Assembly (NCBI GenBank): GCA_020881915.1 | Contig: JAJFPB010000001.1 | Span: forward strand, 2,790,001 to 2,854,000 | From: Paramyrothecium sp. XJ0827 | Taxonomy: Eukaryota > Ascomycota > Sordariomycetes > Hypocreales > Stachybotryaceae | DNA: 64,000 bases | Reading direction: 5' to 3' | Shown: positions 1-11,989 of the stretch, piece by piece | How the letters are laid out: every line of letters starts with the position of its first letter | Position numbering within the stretch: position 1 is the first letter of the stretch | The notes under the pieces: generated by a model | Databases searched by the model: none | What the model was told of the DNA's origin: nothing | What the model saw: only the letters and a program-made list of their open reading frames with translations | Program-made: the position numbers and the translations under genes

Positions 1-940
1 ACCTACCTTACCTATGCACTGATAAAGTCTGTACCTACGTTATCTCAGGTACGGCAGGTAACTGAATCAGTACTATGTACCTTCTATGCGGAGAGGAGGA
101 CAAGCAATGCTCCTGTCGTTGCGGATAAGTCGCACGACCTTTGAACGAAGCCAGCCGCTGGGTTTCTCTCGATCCCCATCATCGCTCCATCACCACTGTG
201 ATTCCGGCATGACAAGCGCAAGTGGCAACCAATCAGCGAATTCGATCCAGCCCAGAATTCGCGAGCTGGCTGTACCCTAGGCGTCTATCAGGGCGTTGAC
301 TGAGACCGCAGATTATAATTTGCTACTGGGGCGCGCCAGTGCCTGGTACAACTTGCAAGGTGTGAAGCTCATTTCCGCCCTAGACCAGGCCCGCATCACC
401 GCTCATTGGACCCCTTTCGGACCTACCACTAATACATGCTGGCTTGCCGACTAGGACCAGCCCAGCCAGCTTTGTGCTCGTCCCCTGTCCCTCGCTGGTT
501 GACGTTTCAGTCCTCGCCTGTTCTGTTGCGGCAACCCCCCCAAGCCACTTACATAGGGAGAGACCACCTCTGCCCTAACAAGGAAGCAGGGGGAACGGCA
601 AACCCGAACTACTCAAGAAGGGCAGACAGCGCGGAAAAGGGAGCGTTCTCCAGAGCGATTTTTTCAACGGTAAAGAGAGAAACGTTGACGAGGGGACGAG
701 GAATCAGGGTCTAGAATCCGACCCCGTCGTCCGACATCCCCCCCCATTAACTAGGTCAGCTCCCACACCTAAATTCTTCCAGCCACTCTCTCTCAGTGTG
801 GGGGATCTCTATTCCTGGGCCAGGCCGCCAGTCACCCGGCCACTGTGGCGTCGTGCCCTTTGTGAGACACTCGATCTGCAATCGCAGAGTTCCCTTTCCC
901 TTTTGCGATCAATCCTCCCTCGCCTATTTCCGCGTCGACC
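1..940. other. Intergenic region and Spa2 promoter/leader
   Basis: No coding region could be supported here. The left edge carries TACCTTACC/GGTA-type short repeats, a motif that recurs in other intergenic stretches of the window. From about 720 the sequence becomes pyrimidine-rich with CT runs, as is usual for a fungal promoter and 5' leader, and it leads into the Spa2 start at 941. Short ORFs in this stretch have no recognisable protein features. Confidence 0.5.
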
Positions 941-3837
941 ATGAACACAGTCGGCGGTCGCAATGCACCACCGCTGTCTCCCGTTTCTGCCGTTGGAAGC
1001 GACTGGTCCGTTTCGAAGTACCAAGCCGACGACAACTCCTATCCGCCCAACCGCGCAAACCTCGCCTCTCCCCCAAACTCGGGCAGTTCCAACGGGAACA
1101 TGAGCATGAATGGCTTCGCTTCCGGGCCAAGGAGCACCGGTGGCCCTTCGCCGCCACCGTCCGTTGGCCGGTCCAGCAACGGCACCAACAACTACCCGAG
1201 GAGCGACAGCCTCCGTAGCACCTCCCGAAGCGAAATAGACGAAGCGATTCTCAACGAGCATTACGGTGCCTTGAAGGCCTTTCTTCTCTCCCGCGACCCC
1301 AACCCGAAACAACAACCGAACAAGGCGCGCGATAAACTGCTGCGTCTGTCCTCCGTGCAGTTCTATGAATTGAGTACGGATGTCTTCGACGAGCTGGTCC
1401 GCCGCCAAGCCGCGTCGAGGGCTCCGCCAAACATACCGAATGGCCCGCCTGCATTTCTGCTCCCCGAAAAAACCTTCCATCCGAAACGTAACCAGGCGCG
1501 ACAGAGATTATCTTCCCTTGGACCTCCTAGGTTTCGAGATCTGGCCGCCGATGTTTTCCATGAACTGGAGCGGCGGTTTCCACACTTCGCTGGTGGTGGC
1601 ATTCCGCGTGCGGGTAGCGCCATGTCGAATCGAGGCGGCCCAATCAGTCGTACCGGCACGCCTGTAAATGGACTTGGAGGATACCCCCCGAGAGGTCCTG
1701 ACAGACGACGCCCTTCCGATGCCAGCTCAGCCCGAGGCCCTCCACCTTTGGATGCCTACGGGGTACCGCCATCTCCTGGACTACCCCCTGGCGACTATGG
1801 CCGGCCGATGCAACGGCAATTGAACCAGAACAACACAATCATTCCAAACAAAAGCACCATGGTGGAAGAGGACGACGATGGTGGGCAGGATGATGGCGCC
1901 TCTGATACATATGGTGCAGCGAGGGCTGTGAATCGCGCTAGCAAAAGGAGTGCAGGTAGTGGCGCGGCGTCGGAGGTATGTTAATGGTGCAGCTCTGACA
2001 TCTTGGGTCGCTTTGCTAACTCGAACAGACTGACAAAAAGCTCATTGACGACTATCAAGCACAAGTTCGCGAACTGCGCGAGAAGCTGGACGGGATGGAG
2101 GATGCGATGAAACGGAAAGATGATCAACTGAGCAATGCTCTGGAAGTCGAGCGATCCAAAATCTCATCTTTGGAGGCGGAGAAGGAAGGATGGGCTGGCT
2201 TACGAATCGGCCTCGAGAACAAGCTGGCAGAGGCACAGAACCTGAACGACACGATGAAACAGGAACTCGATCGTATGCGAGACAACCATCTTGAAGAAAC
2301 CCGCCAGCTGCAAGATCAGGTGGTAGCGTTGCAGGACACGACGCGAAGCCTAGGCGCTCGAGTTGCGGATAGCGACCTACAACAAGAGAATGAGGAGCTT
2401 CGGGACGCCCTTGAAGAACAGCAGCAGATGACGCAGCAAGTCAGACAAGAGGCGCAAGGTTTTCTTCGAGAAATGCGTGACCTGTCCCAGCAGAGCACCT
2501 CAACATACGAGAGACAACTAGAGCTGGAAAGACAGGTTGAACGACTAGAGAGCGAAGTCCAGGATTGGCGGAACAAGTATGCTCGAACCAAAGCCCAAGT
2601 ACGAAGTATGCGCGGATCTTCAATGGGTCTCACTATGGACGAAGATGCGACTAGGTATCTCCGCGAGAAAGGTCTCGTTGTGGATGGTGGGCGTGTCAAG
2701 GATGTGCATGTGACCAAGTTCCAGATCGCCATTGACGAGCTGCTTCAGACATCTCGCAAAGAGAATCCTGACAAGGTGACCGACGCCATGAAGCATGTTG
2801 TGGTCAGCGTCCGTCGAATTATGAAGGACATTGACGAGTCCACACCTTCTGGCGACGAATCCGCACAACTACAGGCAAAACAGCGGGCCAAAGTTTCCAC
2901 CATGGCGAATTATCTCATCACAGCTTCGAAGACTTTTGTTGCCAGCGCTGGCATGTCGCCTATATCGTTGTTAGACGCTGCTGCATCTCACCTTACAGCG
3001 GCCGTTGTAGAGCTTCTGGCCATTGTCAAGATTCGGGCAACGCCTGCGGACGAGCTGGACGAGGAGGACGAAGGCTCTCTAACACCAGTTGGCTCAACCA
3101 AGTTCTTCTCCCCACAACGGTCTACGCAGGACACCGAAAATAGGCAGGACACGCTTCCTCCACCTCCCCCTTTCAAGGGCCTAGGAGGTTTTAGAGCCAG
3201 TGCAGACTCGTCAGCCTATAGCCCTGTCAACTCACCACGCGAATCTGTCGAAACCACGCCAAAACCCTACACTAATGGCTTGAGCAATGGCATGAGCAAT
3301 GGCCTGAGCAATGGTATGGGCTACGGTGGCATGAATGGAAATTACCCTCCTCCAACGAATGGCTACGGGATGCAGTCACAGGCTGCTCTAATTGAAGACT
3401 TCAAGGTGAATACTATCAGGAGCGGAATACGGTGGTCCAGCATTAACATGTCATAGGTGTTCCTGGCCGATCAATCCGCCCTTCTCGTCTCAGACATCCA
3501 GAACCTTGTGAGTTTGGTTCGTGGTGACGCCGGCATACAGCAAATCACCAATGGCATTGACTCCATCGACGCCGTTGTTGGTAAAATTATTTCCGAGACT
3601 GAGGCCAACGGCTTTGGTGATTTGATCGTGCGCCTTGATGAGTGCAGGGAACGGCTTCTTGAGGCCAGCCAGCGTGGTCGAGACATGGCCAACGCAGGCA
3701 TCGAGACCAGCGACCGGGACTGGCGAATGTGGTCACAGACCCTGCCACCAATCGCTTTCGGCATCAATCGCGAAACCAAGGAGCTTGCTCAGCGAGTTGA
3801 CAGACTCAACCCTAGCGCAGCTGATGACTTTTCATGA
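941..3837 (+). CDS. spa2: Spa2-like cell polarity scaffold protein
   Basis: Three exons join in frame: 941-1975, 2029-3405 and 3457-3837, giving about 930 residues. Both introns (53 and 51 bp) have GT/AG ends, and the first contains a GCTAAC branch point. Residues about 97-150 and 160-210 form two similar repeats, each centred on a run resembling RDKLLRLSSVQFYELSTDVF, which matches the Spa2 homology domain (GIT-type) repeats. A long coiled coil fills the start of exon 2, followed by a conserved helical domain, a proline/Asn-Gly rich linker and a helical C-terminal domain in exon 3. In yeast and Aspergillus this family organises the polarisome at hyphal tips and septa, binding formin and MAPK components. 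That role is inferred from family membership. The length fits filamentous-fungal Spa2. Confidence 0.9.
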
Positions 3838-4456
3838 TGACTTTTACTGGACGACCTCTTGACGATGCTGTTACAACAATACTTGGCAAACTCTGGCGGG
3901 GCCGCGCCCCTGCCATCTTAATATTCTCTATTGTACTGTCTACATGTACTGATCACTGGGCCTCTGCTCAAACAGGGACCCCGTGGCTTAATACCCCCCG
4001 TTGCGTCTATGCGGTATGGTTACAGGAACAGGAATAGCTTCCCCCCCCTGCGAACTCTATTCTATAAGCTCGACTTGCTTGTCTGTCAAATTCCGCCGGC
4101 GTCTTCCACCATTCATTTATGGAATAATCAGATGAGAGTGGCGAACCACCAATGAAACCACGCTTAAAAGGAGGAAACTTGTTACTTTGGGTATAGCATT
4201 GCGCAATAAGCAGGCGCTGGTTGTATTCGTACATTGGGTTGGCCATAGTGGGTGGGACCCGTTGGTTGCATCGGATGAATTATACAATGGATGATGATAA
4301 TGATCCGGTTCCTCGCATGCGTTTCGAGATATGTTGCACGAGTGACCATGAATGTTCCTGGTAGTTCGTGGCAGAGTCGGCCTTGTTGTCCAGCTTAAAC
4401 AGGCCCTTTCGGCTTAGACCTAGGAGTTCAAAACAGCGAGCCTGGTGCGATGATCT
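3838..4456. other. Intergenic region between convergent genes
   Basis: The stretch lies between the 3' ends of the Spa2 and glycosyltransferase genes, so it should hold two 3' UTRs and polyadenylation sites. I see no gene, repeat or RNA in it. Confidence 0.5.
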
Positions 4457-6209
4457 CTACTTCGTATATGCTTGACCTAGCCAATAACCCGTAAGCCCAA
4501 CCACTGATCCTTGTAGACGACCCAGCATGTTTGGCAAGTATCTCGTGCTCTGCCGCACTACCCACCAGCTGGCAAAGCCGCAGAATAAGCCAGTGGTCAC
4601 GCCAACGAACCACATGTCCAAGTTCCTGGCCTTCCAGAACGACATGCGCGCATCGGCTGTCTGTAGATGCATGGGACGGAGCTCCAAGGCAGAGCTATGC
4701 TGTACGGATGATTTATCGGCAAGACGCAGCTCTTGGTCGTACATGACCTCTTCGATAAGGTCCGCGGCAAGCTGCTTCCGGCGAGAGGCTACGTGGGCAA
4801 TACGTTGCATGCGACTGACATTCCGGGCGAAGTCGCCAGTGCCATCGGTGACGACGCGCACAACAGCGTCACGAAGCGTCTGGGCGGTGAAGGTGGACTT
4901 GTCAAGGCAGAGGCCCACGCCAGCATCGCGTAGACGCACAGCGTTGCAAAGTTGGTCAAAGAAGTATCCAATCGCAACAACCGGGACGCCATGAAATGTT
5001 GTCTCGTTGGCGCTTGAGCCACCACCGTGAGTGAGGAAGAGCTTGGTGTGAGAGTGGTCGAGAACTGCACGCTGAGGAGCGAAGTTCGTCACGTAGAAAT
5101 CTGGCTGGGTCCCGTCGAGCACGGATAATTTGGACGCATATGAAGGGCTGGAGGTGTATTTGGGGCGCAGGGTCTCGAAATTTGCTCTCGGCTTTTCGGC
5201 AAGCGACCAGACGATGCCGTCCAGGCGGCCGAGGTCCAAACACTCCATCATGGCGTGCAAAATCTTGTCCAGGTCCTCGGCTGGGAGGTATACATGGGTG
5301 CCAAAGGAGATGTAGATGACGCACTTGTGTGCTTCCATGAACGCCGACAAAGAAGAGTCTAATGGCGCATACTGATCGCTCAAGATGGGGCCAACAGGCG
5401 CTATCAGTGGGGGAAGGTCTTTAGGGGTCTCGAGGCCGAAGAACGAGTTGACCAGGACTAGGTAGTCGGGCTTCGTCAGTGGCGGCAAGGAGTAAGAAAC
5501 CCCAGCCGTGGACCTCATTCGTTTTGTCCACCACGCCCACGACAGTAGAGCGGGGAGGGATTTGACGACGACCAGCTCGTTCCGAAAGCGAGACCAGATG
5601 GAGGCGTGTTCGGATGTAAGCGTGACGTCGACCTGGAAACCGGGTTGCCCAGGGATGTAGGAGGCCGCGGCCATGAGGTACGGCATTTGGGGACAAACCA
5701 ACGCGATTTGGATCTGAAATTGACGCATGACATCTCGAGCTGCGGCCTCGGCAAAGAAGTCTGCGACGATGAAGTCCGGTCGAGTGTTGGGATCCCGGCA
5801 CAAAGCCACGAGCGACTCATACGTGTCGGGCCACGCAGCATCAAAGAGCCGCTTCGACTCCATCATGGGACCCATGCCATCCTCGGGCCTCCAGAGCCGC
5901 ATGCGCTCGTAGTGCGCGAGCGCGGCTCCCTCGGGGACGGCAGGGCCGACATGGTGGATGGTGGTGATGAAGGGGTAGTTGTCGGCCCAGCGAGCCTGGC
6001 CGTAGTTGGTTGCAAATTGGACTTCATGACCCCGGGCGGCAAGGACGGCTCCGAGCTCGAGGACCGGAGCTGAACACGCCGCGTTAGCTTAACTCCAACA
6101 TCGCTGCTGCAAGAAAAAGGTTGTCGATAAAGAGGTTCGTACCGGCATGAGTGAAACCGCCCCCGGTGACCAGGAGGAGGATCCGTCTGCGTGGATGGAT
6201 GTCAGACAT
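4457..6209 (-). CDS. UDP-glycosyltransferase with C-terminal membrane segment
   Basis: Two exons on the minus strand, 6209-6143 and 6069-4457, encode about 559 residues. The 73-bp intron has a GTACGA donor, GCTAAC branch and CAG acceptor. The N-terminus has a nucleotide-sugar-type Rossmann start (RRRILLLVTGGGFTHA). Near residue 368 the run FLTHGGGSSANETTFHGVP matches the UDP-binding signature of family 1 glycosyltransferases, followed by the usual DQxxNA-like segment. The protein probably moves a sugar from a UDP-sugar to a lipid or small-molecule acceptor; the acceptor cannot be read. The last 50 residues include a hydrophobic stretch (WFVGVTTGLFCGFASWWVV), which suggests a membrane anchor, as in animal UGTs rather than soluble plant ones. 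The start was chosen because the upstream exon restores the N-terminal sugar-transferase fold. Confidence 0.85.
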
Positions 6210-8406
6210 TCCTGGGGAGAGAGTCGCGCTATGACTCTGCATCTGTGGCATACATTATATACAACTAGTTTGACTTGAAAGATGAGACGATGTTTCTGGC
6301 TTCTGGATATAGGAGACAAAACGGTAACAGCACGGCCTATGGTGTCGGACAGGCAAATGTCGTTGCATGAATGACTTATTAAACAAGGGGGCAAGGTAAT
6401 GAAAGGGTCAAGCTGCAACTCTATGCAACGTCCAAGAGATATCCTCCCTTGTCTAGGCTCCCTGACCGGACCCAGCAAACGATTAAAGGAGAGTGAATGG
6501 CCACACGTGGCTGTGATGATACAGAGACCATGGAAACGAGGTTAATGGACACCTTCATGACGTCCACGTTGCGATCACGTGATATCGGGGGACGAGGCAC
6601 CCGCAGGCAGGGATCTGGGCCAGGGCCTTGGGAGGCGATGCCGCGCTCTAGCGGCTTCGACTACTGTGCTATGCATGAAAACGAATAGGTCTAGGTTGTT
6701 GTCTGCAATTCTGTCAGAGAAGATTGCTGGTTCATAGCTACTCAGCGAGCGGAAGCGGAGGATCGCAGACGGGCCAGGTTTTGTACGCCGTGCGTTGATC
6801 CTTGTAGGATGCTCATGTACTGGGAGAGACGGCCCGCATAACCTCGAGTTGGCTTTTTGGCTGGGGTTCCGTTGCTAAGTGGGAGGAAAAGCAAGGCCGC
6901 GAAATATAATCTTGTCTGTGACAAATTTAATTCTACCGTGTAAAAGTCATGTTCTAGAAAGAAATCTCAGAGATTAATCGTATCTATATCAGAATAGGAA
7001 TGGAACCTGAAAGCACTCTTACTTGTTGCAAGGTGCCTTGTGGAATTATTTACAAATACTTTATCCGTTTTGACTGTCTTGCTTTTTCTACCACCCACTT
7101 GCAGCGTCCCCGTTCCCACATGATCGGCGTGGCACTGAACAGGACAGTCAGTGTACCAGGGGGTGGCTCTCAAAGAGGAAGCTGGCCCACCAGAGCCATG
7201 CGATGGCGACCTGTCATACTCTGCGACAGGACGCCATTGCGCTGCAAGCTCTGAGCACCGACGTCAGTCCAGATGCTTTCATTGTTCACCAGATTGCGCA
7301 GGATTCCATGTCGCTTGCAGTGAGGCTTTGAAGACGAGCGCCTGTGCTTGTCCACCGTGGCGGAAGTAGGCTCCCCGGGCAGTCAAGGTACCGGGCACGG
7401 GCCAGCTGTGAACCTCGATGAGGAACGGTACCGGGCGGTACATAAGATCGCCAAAGGAAGGGCAAAAGGCCTCGCCTTTTCCACAGTGTCCCATGGTATC
7501 GCTCTATACCCTCCTACACAGAGTCTACGCGGCCACGAATGCGCTTCCAAATATCCGTGCCGCAGTACAGTACATGATCATGCGCATATCTTTTCTGCAG
7601 CACAGCCCGATTCTTGGCTTTGTTCCATACCTACATGAAAGAAGATACTGGTGGGGTCTTTATTGCGGGTTGACATGTGAAGTACAAAGGGATGGCGACA
7701 ACAGTGTCCCCAAAGCTAAAAAAGGTATGATGTCTGGATGAGGTACTTCGTGGCACAAGGAACATGAACAAAGGAAGCAGCTTACCTTATGCCGTCTGTG
7801 CAAACCCGAGTATTGAGTCAGTAGCCGCAGTGGACAACGGAGTAATACTACCGATGTTCATTCAGAGGAAATTTATTCGCCGTATCGAACCACCTCCAAC
7901 CGATTTCGTAGGCACGCCGTTTGCGGTACTTTCCAGTTCTTTTCCCAGAGACTAGAGGTAGAGGTGCTGGAGGCGGACGGGTACCAGGTACCTACTCTGG
8001 TCCGCTTCGGACATGCCTTCCGCAGGCACGAGGAGGTAGCGGCGAGGTACTCCACGGCCTCTCCCTTACCTCAACCTTCCCTGCAAGTACCTGGCCTCAA
8101 GTGGTCCTGCGACAGCCACCAATTCACGACGACACACCATCCCGTCGGTCGACCGCCATCCTTTCTTCTCTTTCAAGGTTCAGGTCCTCAAAAAGACCCC
8201 ACATCTCCCACAACTCGGTTCGTTCAGCCTCGTCTGACGACACTCAATTCCCCGGACGGCCGCCCCAGGAAGCCATCGAGACGTCTGCGCGCGCGCTTCA
8301 CTTCGGTACCGGGGCAAGGGCTTTGCTGGAAACCCACCACTTGGCTGCGCACATTGGCTACCGACCGTCGACGACTGCCTCGGCTCCCTCGTCGCAACCC
8401 GCCATC
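6210..8406. other. Divergent intergenic region
   Basis: This 2.2-kb stretch separates the glycosyltransferase (minus) from the JmjC gene (plus) and should hold both promoters. The segment 7921-8406 is open in the JmjC frame, but its composition is leader-like (CT runs, many Ser/Pro/Arg codons), so I treat it as probable 5' UTR. Near 7979 there is a GGTACC-A-GGTACC palindromic pair. No other gene is supported. Confidence 0.45.
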
Positions 8407-10098
8407 ATGGGAACGGCCTGGCCGCCGGGCGTCGACGTCGCCCCGGCCGTCTGTCGCAAACACTCCATGACGGACGGCCTGGACTCGAAACACCAGAACA
8501 AGATGTCGCTCGATGTCATTGCCCCTCAGCAGGACTATCAGTACCCCACAGTCGAACATTTTAATCCTCACCCACCACCCCAAGCCGTATCTGCTCCCGT
8601 TGCGACATCACCTAGTCAGTCGCAAGGTACTTCTTCGCCATCTTCTGCCCATGTTGAGTCGGTCGCATCCCAGCCACAGTCACACGGTAGCCCTCTGGTT
8701 CCTGCGCCTGTCCACCATGGCAGCGAGCCGGCGGCCGAGGCCACGACGTTGGGATTCGCAGACATTGTACCTCCGCCGCTCTTGCCCTCCATACATGGGA
8801 GTGAAGTCCAGGGCGATGAACGAGGGGACTGCGATCAGCCGAGACCGCCTTATAACGCACCTTCATCTGCGCCTTCATCTCCGCTATCCCCATTGCCTAG
8901 TTTAACCGAGGACACTACGCTCATGGATACCCCACCGTCTCAAAAAGCATGTAGTTCACCAGTAACGAACCCGAGTACGCACCAAGGCGCACCGCTCCCC
9001 GATGACATTCAGATGGAATACGACCACGAAGGTCCAGAGGGGCACCAGATCTTGCGCCTCAAACCCACCGTCTCACAGTGGAACGACTTCCCAGCCGTCT
9101 TGTCGTTAGCCAGACGCCTCGGAGCTGAGAATGACGGCTGCTTCAAAGTAATGATACCATCGGATATGCTCGAGCCCCTTCCGGAGCGCTCGTCACAAAA
9201 GGCGCCTGCTAATGCGTACCAAATCCGGCAAGTCAAGCGCAACGGCTTCTGGAAAGTCAGCACTGTACCCTCGGAGGGCCTCTTCAACGGCCCTGCACTG
9301 GCCTCGGAGTCGCTGGAGCCCGTGGATACAGAGGTACAGAAACTAAAGAAATTATTCAACAAGAACAAAGACAAGCAACTGCGCAGCGTTCGCTATCGGG
9401 TGGATATCCCCGCCTGGACGGCCAAGCAGAGGCTGCTTGCTGGCGTTCCCGAGCGCAGCCCCATACACCCTTTGAGAGGCGACAAACTCGACTTCACAAA
9501 GGCCATAATACCTGGTATTCACACTCCTTACGTCTACGAGTCCGCTGCCTTCTTCGGCGCAACGTTTCAAATACACGCGGAGGATTACCGACTCGCCTCC
9601 TTGAACCACCTCTACAAAGGTCGAAAGATATGGATCGTCGTACCATCCACGGCAGTTGACCAGGCCGAGGAGGCCTTGGGCCGCAAAAAGAAATGCTCTC
9701 AATTTATGCGCCACCGCGCAGAATTCTTTTTCCCGGATAAACTTACCAAACTCGGTGTGCCCTACAGGATCGTGGACCAACGACCAGGCGAGACAATTGT
9801 CATCCTCCCTGACGCCTACCATGAGGGCTTCAGCACCGGCTACACCATTGCAGAGGCCAAGAATTATGCCGAGTCGGACTGGACCACGAGTACCTACCAG
9901 GCTTGCGACGAAAAGTGTCAGCTCCTCACGGCTATTCCCGCCGCTTACATGAAGCTCCTTGGCGATGGCGAGCAGCGCTTAGACTTGTGCGCCCGCTATG
10001 GCGACGACGAAGTTTCGCATGTGCCCAAACGACTTCATGACGACTCCGCTCCGGCATCAGACTCTGATAGAGAAATCAAAAGGGCCAAGGTACAATGA
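8407..10098 (+). CDS. JmjN/JmjC-domain protein, putative histone demethylase
   Basis: The gene is a single exon. From the ATG at 8407 it gives 563 residues; the frame stays open back to 7921, so an earlier start or 8467 is possible. After a Ser/Pro-rich N-terminal half, a segment beginning LRLKPTVSQWNDFPAVLSLA resembles a JmjN domain. A JmjC domain follows from IHTPYVYESAAFF, with Fe(II) ligands H and E in HAEDY (about residues 390 and 392), the Asn and Lys of SLNHLYKGRKIW, and the third ligand His in YHEGF (about residue 472). This order matches KDM4-type demethylases, which use Fe(II) and 2-oxoglutarate to remove methyl groups from H3K9 or H3K36. PHD, Tudor and C-terminal zinc-finger regions are absent. 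The C-terminus ends in a basic DREIKRAKVQ tail, possibly nuclear. The substrate is unknown. Confidence 0.8.
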   Translation: MGTAWPPGVDVAPAVCRKHSMTDGLDSKHQNKMSLDVIAPQQDYQYPTVEHFNPHPPPQAVSAPVATSPSQSQGTSSPSSAHVESVASQPQSHGSPLVPAPVHHGSEPAAEATTLGFADIVPPPLLPSIHGSEVQGDERGDCDQPRPPYNAPSSAPSSPLSPLPSLTEDTTLMDTPPSQKACSSPVTNPSTHQGAPLPDDIQMEYDHEGPEGHQILRLKPTVSQWNDFPAVLSLARRLGAENDGCFKVMIPSDMLEPLPERSSQKAPANAYQIRQVKRNGFWKVSTVPSEGLFNGPALASESLEPVDTEVQKLKKLFNKNKDKQLRSVRYRVDIPAWTAKQRLLAGVPERSPIHPLRGDKLDFTKAIIPGIHTPYVYESAAFFGATFQIHAEDYRLASLNHLYKGRKIWIVVPSTAVDQAEEALGRKKKCSQFMRHRAEFFFPDKLTKLGVPYRIVDQRPGETIVILPDAYHEGFSTGYTIAEAKNYAESDWTTSTYQACDEKCQLLTAIPAAYMKLLGDGEQRLDLCARYGDDEVSHVPKRLHDDSAPASDSDREIKRAKVQ

Positions 10099-10740
10099 TT
10101 TTGGAGAAAAATCCTGTCGTTGCGTATGCTCGTGTTTTAATCTTTGTCTTGAAAAGGAGTTTGCCGGATCCCGGGGCTATTTTACACAGGGCTGGGGGGA
10201 TACCCAATGGCGCTGCATTCGGTAGTATTTTGTTATTTGGCTGTGATGCGGTTTAAGTGATCATGTTATGGGATGGCGTTTCACGGGAAACAGGGACATG
10301 GGACGGCGCAGAACCATGGCATCAACTGGGTGCCCGGAGAGGGATTTGGTGCATTCCCCGTCGCATAGGTCGGCAGCCAAGGTGGCAATGGGACAAAGAG
10401 TCTTTTGTTATGGCAGACATTCCCTTTAATCATGAAAATTCTGCTAAAAATGTTGCCCTGATCACACGTTCATACACGAAGAGTACTTGAAATTGTAGCT
10501 TTGTTGACACAACGTTCTACTTCTTCGTCATTTTCATGATTTCCTGCTCTACTATCCCAATCATAATGCGTAATTCCAACCAACCATGATCCACCTAGAC
10601 GTGGAGTATATCATTACATGCAGAAATATTGCTTTTTTATACATGGAACCCCCACCCCTCTCGACCAGGCGTGATCGAGCAGAGACGCTTCGTTGTCTGC
10701 CATACAATTATCACTCACCACCTCGGAAGCAGCTAGCAGG
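10099..10740. other. Intergenic region, convergent 3' ends
   Basis: It holds the 3' flanks of the JmjC and Psg1-like genes. I see no gene, repeat or structured element beyond possible polyadenylation sequence. Confidence 0.5.
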
Positions 10741-11989
10741 CTAGTACCTGCGCTCCTCCTGCCTCAGCCGGTCCTGCCTTGACATCTCATCCCGGAAGGC
10801 ATTCCTGCCGCCAGTAGTACCCTGCTGGTGGAAAGAAGCAACGACGGGGCTGCCGGCCAGGCTGTCGAGGTCGTCGCTGTCACGGCGGGGCATGCGCGGG
10901 GGCGCGTTGTCGCGGTACTCACCCTCGGGGGGCACGGGGCGGGTGTCGAGCTGGATGCCGTGGTCCTTGTTGCGGCGGAACATGCGGCGGCGAGACTTGC
11001 CGGTGTAGCCGTGGCGGGAGCGGCTCATGACGTTGCCGAGGCCGATGTGGCGGGCGCGGCGGTTGCAGAGGCACAGGCCGAGGGAGATGATGAAGACGCT
11101 GCCGAGAGCCGCGGGGAGGGCAATCTTGAGCGTGTCCCCGGTGGGAGCCTTTGTTGGCTTGGGGCGGGGCAGGCCGGGCTTCTCGAGGGTGACGGGCATG
11201 AGGGCGCCGGTGGCATTCTTCTCGTTGCTGCCCTTGGTGTTGGAGAGCAGGTTGATGGTGACGTTGGTGTAAGGGTGCTTGTGGTCGTCGCGGAGGTGCT
11301 TGTTCTCCAGGTGCCAGGCCCAGAAGCCCCAATCGGCGGGCACGCGATCGAAGGTCTCGAGGGTGTTCCACTCGTTGGTGGTGTGGTTGAGATACTCGAC
11401 GCGGACGGCCACCTCCCAGGTGATGTTGTTCTTTGGCTCGGGGAAGAAGTCGGGATCCCAGGTGACTGCCGGACAAGGGGTGTTAGCCTCGTCGTCATTC
11501 CCAATCGATGTTTGACCATGCGTAGCGAGGGGCTGGGCTCTGCTTCGCCGAGGGAGACTTACCGTAGTACGTGTTACCCGTCAGGAGGGTGGTGTTGTGG
11601 GACGGGCGGCAGAGGGGAGCGAACTCGCCGTCCCGGTTGACGCAGCGCGAGAAGGCGCCCTGGCCGTTCTTGCCGGTAGCGGTCGGGTTCGGGGGCGCGC
11701 CGGTGCTGGTGAAGAGCTCGCCGTAGCTGGTCCAAGAGAAGACGGAGCCGGTGAGCATGTAGGGTGCGCCGTCCTGGGCGACGGCGGTGCCCTGCTCCGT
11801 CGTCATGACGGGGGTGTAGGTGCGGACGGGCTGGGCGTCGTCGTTGACCTCGACCCAGGGCGACAGCTGGTCGACGTCCTTGCCGTCGCGGCGGAGCAGG
11901 ACAGAGGCGTCGGGGGCGGCCGTGGCAGCTGGGACGGCGATGACGGGCCCGACGAGCGCGGCGGCCGCGAGGAGGGCGGACGCGTACAT
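10741..11989 (-). CDS. Psg1-like type I membrane glycoprotein
   Basis: Two exons, 11989-11563 and 11465-10741, encode 383 residues. The 97-bp intron has a GTAAGT donor and a GGCTAAC branch. A signal peptide is evident (MYASALLAAAALVGPVIA). The lumenal part holds LSPWVEV, a FSRC...PLCRPS cysteine pair and a VTWDPDFF segment with several N-glycosylation sequons. A single membrane segment lies at about 255-277 (LKIALPAALGSVFIISLGLC), followed by a basic cytoplasmic tail. This layout and the SPW/TPxxxxxC-P-xN/TYxVTW pattern resemble yeast Psg1 (YKL077W), which stabilises the plasma-membrane H+-ATPase Pma1 in the Golgi. The assignment is from remembered family features, so function is an inference. 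The large open frame on the other strand is a GC-rich shadow. Confidence 0.75.

Noticed and set aside
809..1480. 223-codon minus-strand frame over the Spa2 start
   Set aside because: Antisense shadow; Spa2 homology repeats on the plus strand explain the region.
10828..11640. 270-codon plus-strand open frame
   Set aside because: Antisense of the Psg1-like gene; composition is Gly/Val/Ala repetitive, typical of a shadow frame, and it crosses that gene's intron.
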